A stretch of DNA of 17,348 nucleotides from DASUME01 sp038257655. GTDB lineage: Bacteria; Myxococcota_A; Polyangia; Polyangiales; DASUME01. The position numbers and the translations under genes are program-made. The DNA lies in contig JBBSJC010000112.1 in the NCBI GenBank assembly GCA_038257655.1, positions 1 through 17,348 of the forward strand. Reading direction: 5' to 3'. Shown one piece after another: positions 13,002 to 17,348 of this stretch. A model generated the notes under the pieces. It ran no database searches. It worked only from the letters and a program-made list of their open reading frames with translations, and was not told where the DNA came from. Position 1 is the stretch's first letter, and every line of letters begins with the position of its first letter.

Positions 13002-14080
13002 CAGGCCTGGTCAATGTGCTTGACGATCCACTCGCCGACCGCGCGCGTGCCAAGCGTGCCGCCCACGTCGGGGGTGCAGACTTCTTCGTCGATCGCGCGC
13101 TGCACGAGCTGCATCAGCAAAGCCTCATCTTCCGGATGACCAAGATGCGCGAGCATCATGCCCACGGTCAAGACGGTGGCGAGCGGATTTGCCAGATCCT
13201 TGCCAGCGAGCGGCGGTGCACTGCCGTGGACAGGCTCAAACAACGCCGGCACCGCGCGCTCGCCGGCCAAGGTCGGTCGCACGTTCGCGCTCGCGGCCAT
13301 GCCGAGTCCGCCCTGAAACGCCGCCCCCAGATCAGTGACGATGTCGCCAAACAGGTTGTTCGTGACGATCACTTCGAACTGGGACGGGTCTTGGATCATG
13401 TACAGACACAACGCATCGACGTACACGTGTTTGGCTTCGATCGCCGGATACTCTGTCGCGACCTCGCGAAACGCGCGCAACCACAACTCGTGGGCGTGCT
13501 GCATCGCGTTGGATTTATCGGCCATATGAACGCGGCGTTTGCCGTGTTTTTTCGCGTACTCAAAGGCCGCGCGGATGATGCGCTCCACGCCCTTGCGCGT
13601 GTTGATGTCCTCGTTGATCGCGATCTCATCGGGCGTGCCACGCTTGAACTGTCCGCCCACGTTCGCGTAGATGCCCTCGGTATTCTCGCGAAACACCACC
13701 ATGTTGCAGTCGCGCGCGACCTTACCTTTGAGCGGCATCAATCGATCGTGAATGCACACGATAGGCCGGATGTTGCAATACAGGTCGAGCCCGAAACGCA
13801 GGCCAAACAAAATATCGCGCGCATGTTTCAGATCCGCCACGCGCGGGTCGCCCAAGGCGCCGAGCAACACGGCGTCACAGCTGCTGCGAATTTCTTTCGC
13901 GATCTCTGGCGGGAACGTGGTGCCGTCGGCCAGATAACGATCGGCGCCCAGGTCGAGCTGCCACAGGTCGAGCGCGTAGCCACGCTTTTTGGCGAGCGCC
14001 TTCAGCACCTGGACGCCGATGGCCGTCACTTCGGGGCCGATGCCGTCGCCGCCGATCACTGCGATGCGATGTTTCGTCAT
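13001..14080 (-). CDS. Isocitrate/isopropylmalate dehydrogenase family protein (LeuB-like)
   Basis: The 359-aa product is a beta-decarboxylating dehydrogenase that oxidises a 2-hydroxyacid with NAD(P) and a divalent metal. It has GGDGIGPEV (residues 10-18), the substrate-binding stretch ARDILFGLRFGLDLYCNIRP with R95 and R105, VFRENTEGIYANVGG, YVDALCLYMIQDPSQF, the family signature NNLFGDIVTDLGAAFQGGLG with its metal-binding Asp residues, and EPVHGSAPPLAGKDLANP. Total length and the FGLDLYCNIRP segment are closest to 3-isopropylmalate dehydrogenase, so a leucine-pathway role is likely, but tartrate/malate or homoisocitrate dehydrogenases of the same family cannot be excluded. No leuC, leuD or leuA is adjacent. 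The start is ATG 14080 (MTKHRIAVIGG); a GTG two codons upstream is possible. No Shine-Dalgarno is seen. The stop overlaps the micro-ORF start. Confidence 0.9.
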   Translation of the reverse strand: MTKHRIAVIGGDGIGPEVTAIGVQVLKALAKKRGYALDLWQLDLGADRYLADGTTFPPEIAKEIRSSCDAVLLGALGDPRVADLKHARDILFGLRFGLDLYCNIRPIVCIHDRLMPLKGKVARDCNMVVFRENTEGIYANVGGQFKRGTPDEIAINEDINTRKGVERIIRAAFEYAKKHGKRRVHMADKSNAMQHAHELWLRAFREVATEYPAIEAKHVYVDALCLYMIQDPSQFEVIVTNNLFGDIVTDLGAAFQGGLGMAASANVRPTLAGERAVPALFEPVHGSAPPLAGKDLANPLATVLTVGMMLAHLGHPEDEALLMQLVQRAIDEEVCTPDVGGTLGTRAVGEWIVKHIDQA

Positions 14081-14158
14081 GGCCACGACGTAGCAGCGGG
14101 CGGCCGCGGTGCCTGCCTGGACGTGCGTGGTCCCACGCGTCGTTGGGCCGCTCCGCGA

Positions 14159-14818
14159 CTACGGATGCAATTCGCTCTGCTGACGGTAGACAGCCGCGTT
14201 TGTCTTAATTTGTTCGAGCTCGGCCACGGCGCGGTTGCGCTCCCGATTCAGCGCCTCTGTGTTCCAGACCAGGCCGTACCAGGTGTCGCCACCGCGATAC
14301 AGCCGCAGCTCGCTGCCGCGCGCCGTTTTGACCACGATTTCGGCGCCTTCGGTGCGGGTCTCGAGCGCTGCGCTGACCTGCCGAGATAGGTCATCCAGGC
14401 ACTCAGCGGCGCAGCGCATGCGAAACAGGTCGACGGCGTCTTTCGCTTTGGCAGCGTCCCCAAGCTCGGACAAAGCGGCGGCCCGGGTCGAGGCGGGGTA
14501 GCTCTCTTGGATCAGCTGGGCGGCCGCCTGCCGCGACTCCGCGATTGCCGCTAACGCATGGCGGGCGCGCTGGTCGATCACGCGAAACAGCGCCTGCGCA
14601 TCGCGTTGGGCGAGGGCTTCGGCGGCCCGTGCCAGGGCCCCATCGACTTGTCGGGGGTCTGCCCCACCACCACAACCGACCCCACATCCAACCACAAGCG
14701 CCAGTCCCAGAATCCAGCTCAAGTGCCGGCTTCGCCACGGGAAAGGGTGGTGAAGCTTGACAGTTTTGCCGAACCCGTGAACCTTGTTAGGAAGTTCGGG
14801 GCCGGATCGGGAGTCCAT
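14159..14818 (-). CDS. Small putative lipoprotein of unknown function
   Basis: I do not recognise a family. A hydrophobic segment WILGLALVVGCGVGCGGG ends in a lipobox-like VVGC, so the protein is probably exported and lipidated. The mature part is about 170 residues: an Ala/Arg/Gln-rich helical half (repeated ALA..DAQALFRVIDQRARHAL type), a CAAEC motif that could form a disulfide, then a beta-rich segment GSELRLYRGGDTWYGLVW that resembles a small NTF2-like or SnoaL-like fold, and a charged helix. The start is uncertain. ATG 14818 gives 219 aa with a long 33-residue n-region and overlaps the start codon of the divergent phosphatase. A TTG at 14722 would give 187 aa but leaves almost no basic n-region. 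The dehydrogenase gene begins 78 bases downstream. Confidence 0.6.
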   Translation of the reverse strand: MDSRSGPELPNKVHGFGKTVKLHHPFPWRSRHLSWILGLALVVGCGVGCGGGADPRQVDGALARAAEALAQRDAQALFRVIDQRARHALAAIAESRQAAAQLIQESYPASTRAAALSELGDAAKAKDAVDLFRMRCAAECLDDLSRQVSAALETRTEGAEIVVKTARGSELRLYRGGDTWYGLVWNTEALNRERNRAVAELEQIKTNAAVYRQQSELHP

Positions 14819-15584
14819 GCACATCGTAGCGGCAGGCCTATCAGATGTTGGGCTCCAACGTGAGCACAACGAAGACAGTTACTGCATCCTGCCGGAGTTC
14901 GACCTGTTCGTGGTCGCCGACGGGATGGGGGGACATAAGGCGGGCGACGTAGCAAGTCGCATGGCGACGCACACGATCGCCTCGTTCTTTCGCGCTACGC
15001 AGAGCGAAGACGCCACCTGGCCGTTCCATTTCGATCCCCACCTGTCGATGGCCGAAAATCGCCTGGTCACCGGGATCAAGCTCGCGAACAAGCAGATCTT
15101 CGAGGCTTCGCTCGCCAACCATGCGGTGCACGGCATGGGCACGACCGTGGTGGGCGCCCTGTTCTCGAAGGAGCGCAAGGCCGTGTATGTCGCGCACGTG
15201 GGCGACAGTCGCGCGTACATGGTGCGTGAGGGCAAGATTTCACAGATTACGCGCGACCATTCGCTGCTCAATGATTACCTGCTCGTGATGCCCGACATGT
15301 CCAAGGAGCAGCAGGCTGAGCTGCCCAAGAACGTGATTACGCGAGCCCTGGGCATGCAGGATTCGGTCGCGGTCGACTTGGTGCCGGCCGCGCCCCAGGT
15401 CGGCGATCGTTACTTGCTTTGTTCCGACGGCCTGAGCGGCATGCTCAGCGACGAAGAGATCCAGGACATCGTCGTGCAAAGCGGCTCGGACCTCGAGCTT
15501 GCCGTCAAGCGCCTGATCGAAAAGGCCAACGAGCACGGCGGCGAAGACAATTGCACGGTCGTGCTACTCGCGGTCGAAGAGTAA
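14817..15584 (+). CDS. PP2C-family Ser/Thr protein phosphatase
   Basis: The 255-aa product is a stand-alone bacterial PP2C (PPM) catalytic domain, a Mn/Mg-dependent cytoplasmic phosphatase that opposes Hanks-type Ser/Thr kinases. All core motifs are present: SDVGLQREHNEDSY (residues 9-22), VVADGMGGHKAGD with metal ligand D35, GMGTTVVGALF, VAHVGDSRAYMV, ITRDHS, VITRALG, LLCSDGLSGMLSDEEI and the C-terminal GGEDNCTVVLL. No regulatory or membrane domain is attached, and no kinase gene lies in the window. The ATG at 14817 has GGGAG three bases before it. Its CATG is shared with a possible start of the divergent lipoprotein gene. DUF2505 follows 25 bases downstream, probably in the same transcript. 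Confidence 0.95.
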   Translation: MHIVAAGLSDVGLQREHNEDSYCILPEFDLFVVADGMGGHKAGDVASRMATHTIASFFRATQSEDATWPFHFDPHLSMAENRLVTGIKLANKQIFEASLANHAVHGMGTTVVGALFSKERKAVYVAHVGDSRAYMVREGKISQITRDHSLLNDYLLVMPDMSKEQQAELPKNVITRALGMQDSVAVDLVPAAPQVGDRYLLCSDGLSGMLSDEEIQDIVVQSGSDLELAVKRLIEKANEHGGEDNCTVVLLAVEE

Positions 15585-15609
15585 GCTTGCCGGTGCCACA
15601 GTAGGCCCC

Positions 15610-16110
15610 GTGAAGTTCTCCGTCTCGAACGTCCTGCGCGTCGCTCCCGAAATTTTTTGGGAGCAGATCTTCTTTGACGAGGCTTACAACCAGGGCCTCT
15701 ACGCGGCGCTCGGTTTTGCCACGATGCAGGTGATCTCCAGCGACCGGCAACCTGGGCTCATCCGCCGCTCCTTGCGCGCGGAGCCGCCGATCCACGCCCC
15801 GAGCGCGCTCAAGCGCAAGCTCGAGGGCAAGCTTTTCTACACGGAAGAAGGCGAGTTTGACCTGACGACCCGGCGCTGGAGCTTTCGATCGAGCTCGAGC
15901 GTGCTGCCCGACAAGGTGTCGATTCGCGGCACGATCGCGCTGTCGCCCCATGCCGAGGGCGCCCAACACCTGGTCGAGATCGAGGCGCGCGTCACAGCGT
16001 GGGGCCTGGGCAGCGTGATCGAGCGCGTGATCGAGCGCAACACCCGCGACAGCTACGCCACCACGATCGCGTTCACTGAACGCTGGGCTACGGAAAAGGG
16101 ACTCGTCTAG
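15610..16110 (+). CDS. DUF2505 family protein
   Basis: The 166-aa product resembles DUF2505, a family of small soluble proteins thought to adopt an SRPBCC/START-like helix-grip fold with a hydrophobic pocket; the ligand is unknown. It begins MKFSVSNVLRVAPEIFWEQIFFDEAYNQ, typical of the first strand and helix of that fold, followed by alternating strands (VLPDKVSIRGTIALSP, HLVEIEARVTAWGLG) and a long C-terminal helix ending in FTERWATEKGLV. There is no signal peptide or catalytic motif. The start is GTG 15610, 25 bases after the phosphatase stop, with only a weak AGTAGG upstream. The fold call rests on pattern recognition. Confidence 0.75.
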   Translation: MKFSVSNVLRVAPEIFWEQIFFDEAYNQGLYAALGFATMQVISSDRQPGLIRRSLRAEPPIHAPSALKRKLEGKLFYTEEGEFDLTTRRWSFRSSSSVLPDKVSIRGTIALSPHAEGAQHLVEIEARVTAWGLGSVIERVIERNTRDSYATTIAFTERWATEKGLV

Positions 16111-16157
16111 TCGCTATTTTGGCCTAGTCTCCTGGCCTTGCTCGCAGGGGGTCTAGG

Positions 16158-17348
16158 ATGCGTATCGCCGTCGTGTTCGTTCTGTTGTCCCTCGTGCTCG
16201 TGCTGCACCAGCCCGCGCCTGCGCGCACGAGCGAGGGCATGTTTTTCAGCGAGTACACGGTGGCAGCTGACCACCCGCAAGCTTCGCAGGCAGGTGCGTC
16301 GTTGCTTGCGGCCGGAGGCAACGCAGCGGATGCGGCCGCGGCCACCATGCTTGCGCTCGGCGTGGTCAGCCCGACTGGCAGCGGCCTCGGCGGCGGTGGT
16401 TTTGCGCTGTATTATCGGGCAAAAGACCAGACCCTTACCTTCATCGACTTTCGTGAGGTGGCACCGGCCACAGCGACCAAGGACATGTTTGCCGCCAAGG
16501 AAGAGACCAAGGCTGCCGCCCAAAAATCGCGGGTAGGCGGTCTCTCGGTCGGCGTGTTGGGCGAGCCCGCGGGCATCGCCGAGCTCGTGTCGCGCTTTGG
16601 CTCACGACCGATGTCCGAAATCGTCGCGCCCGCGCATAAGCTCGCAAGCGAAGGCTTCGATCTCAGTGCGAACACAGTGCGCGTGCTCGAGCGCGTGGGC
16701 GCCGAGTTCCTACGCGACCCGGTCGCAGCCGCCATGTTTAGCGGCACACCCGTCGTCGGGTCACGGATCAAGAACGTGGCGCTTGCAGACACGCTGAAGC
16801 GCTTTGGCACCAGCGGTAAGAGTCTGTTCTACACGGGTGCGCTCAGCGGACCTATCGTGCGCGCCGTCAAAAAGCATGGCGGGCTGATCACGGCGGCCGA
16901 TTTGGCAGCTTACCGTGTGGTCGTGCGCGAACCATTGCGGGGTGACGCGCTCGGGTATCAGTGGGCGACAGCACCGCTGCCGAGCGCCGGGGGCTACACG
17001 ATCCTGACAAGCCTCGATCTACTCGAGCGTTGGTTGCCAACGAAGCAGCATTGGCAAGGTGCGCCGCGCTTTCATGCTTTGATCGAATCGTGGAAGGGGC
17101 CGTTTTTAGATCGTCAGCACTATATGGGCGACACCGACCACGTGAAGGTGCCGCTCGCCGAGCTCAGTGCGCCTGCGCGACAAGCCGCCCGTGCCGCTCG
17201 CTTTCATCCCGGCCTTGCGCTGCCGGCCGAGGTGTACGCGCAGCCGCTTGCGCTGCCCGTCACACCCGTAAGCCAGGCGGATAACCGGGGCACCTCGCAC
17301 CTGTGCGTGGTCGATGGCGAGGGTAACATCGCGTCTGTCACGACCACC
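16158..17348 (+). CDS. Gamma-glutamyltransferase, 3'-truncated by the window end
   Basis: The frame stays open from ATG 16158 to the last base, giving 397 residues of an expected 550 or so. An N-terminal signal peptide MRIAVVFVLLSLVLVLHQ with APA cleavage points to export. Large-subunit motifs are clear: AADHPQASQAGASLLAAGGNAADAAAA, SPTGSGLGGGGFALYY and FIDFREVAP, where the Arg binds the gamma-glutamyl carboxylate. RGTSHLCVVDGEGNIASVTTT at the end holds the autoprocessing nucleophile Thr379, expected to become the first residue of the small subunit. The family cleaves glutathione and transfers the gamma-glutamyl group in the periplasm. AGGGGG at 16146-16151, six bases before the ATG, is the ribosome binding site. 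The rest of the small subunit lies outside the window; nothing in the visible part suggests a broken gene. Cephalosporin acylases share the fold, but GGT fits better. Confidence 0.93.
   Translation, partial: MRIAVVFVLLSLVLVLHQPAPARTSEGMFFSEYTVAADHPQASQAGASLLAAGGNAADAAAATMLALGVVSPTGSGLGGGGFALYYRAKDQTLTFIDFREVAPATATKDMFAAKEETKAAAQKSRVGGLSVGVLGEPAGIAELVSRFGSRPMSEIVAPAHKLASEGFDLSANTVRVLERVGAEFLRDPVAAAMFSGTPVVGSRIKNVALADTLKRFGTSGKSLFYTGALSGPIVRAVKKHGGLITAADLAAYRVVVREPLRGDALGYQWATAPLPSAGGYTILTSLDLLERWLPTKQHWQGAPRFHALIESWKGPFLDRQHYMGDTDHVKVPLAELSAPARQAARAARFHPGLALPAEVYAQPLALPVTPVSQADNRGTSHLCVVDGEGNIASVTTT

Noticed and set aside
12971..14389. 472-aa plus-strand open frame
   Set aside because: It is exactly antisense to the dehydrogenase gene and part of the small lipoprotein gene. 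Its composition is His/Arg/Asp-rich and matches no family, whereas the minus strand has all dehydrogenase motifs.

Overview
This is a GC-rich bacterial chromosome segment with dense genes on both strands. Gene content points to a deltaproteobacterial or Myxococcota-type organism, possibly Polyangia-like. The pointers are a DUF2723 membrane protein, a Gly-rich lipoprotein with DUF7151-like Cys/EF-hand modules, an FdhF/YdeP-type oxidoreductase with a CDGCALGT motif, a stand-alone PP2C phosphatase and a DUF2505 protein. The assignment is inferred from families only; there is no rRNA or other marker here. I see no tRNA, rRNA, CRISPR array, transposase or phage gene, so this looks like ordinary chromosome rather than an island.

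Layout. Positions 1-303 are non-coding and hold three degenerate copies of a GT-rich repeat with hairpins, just downstream of clpB (minus, 304-2880), the disaggregase. A divergent promoter region (2881-3028) separates clpB from a plus-strand pair: a DUF2723 multi-spanning membrane protein (3029-4924) and mobA (4933-5544). Convergent to mobA is a minus-strand operon of an FdhF/YdeP-type molybdopterin oxidoreductase (6432-8663) and fdhD (5578-6435), joined by an ATGA overlap. mobA, fdhD and the oxidoreductase form one functional set: MobA makes the guanine dinucleotide cofactor, FdhD sulfurates it, and the oxidoreductase uses it. Divergent from this operon, 80 bases away, is speD (8744-9163), a textbook prokaryotic S-adenosylmethionine decarboxylase, followed by a two-TM helical-repeat membrane protein (9201-10004).

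Between that gene and the convergent lipoprotein gene lies a 165-base interrupted inverted repeat (10027-10191). Its imperfect pairs become G-U wobbles on the minus strand, which suggests a structured 3' end of the lipoprotein mRNA. A minus-strand run follows, read right to left: a small lipoprotein (stop at 14159), a LeuB-like isocitrate/isopropylmalate-family dehydrogenase (13001-14080), a previously unlisted 51-aa membrane micro-ORF coupled to it through TGATG (12846-13001), and the 856-aa repeat lipoprotein (10188-12758). On the plus strand a PP2C phosphatase (14817-15584), a DUF2505 protein (15610-16110) and the first 397 residues of a secreted gamma-glutamyltransferase (16158 to the window end) complete the segment.

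Several genes (DUF2723, the oxidoreductase, speD, the two-TM protein) have no recognisable Shine-Dalgarno but a -10-like hexamer 6-9 bases before the start codon, as expected for leaderless or near-leaderless transcripts. The best candidates for undescribed elements are the 10027-10191 structure, the clpB-downstream repeat family with a compensatory base change, and the coupled 51-aa ORF.
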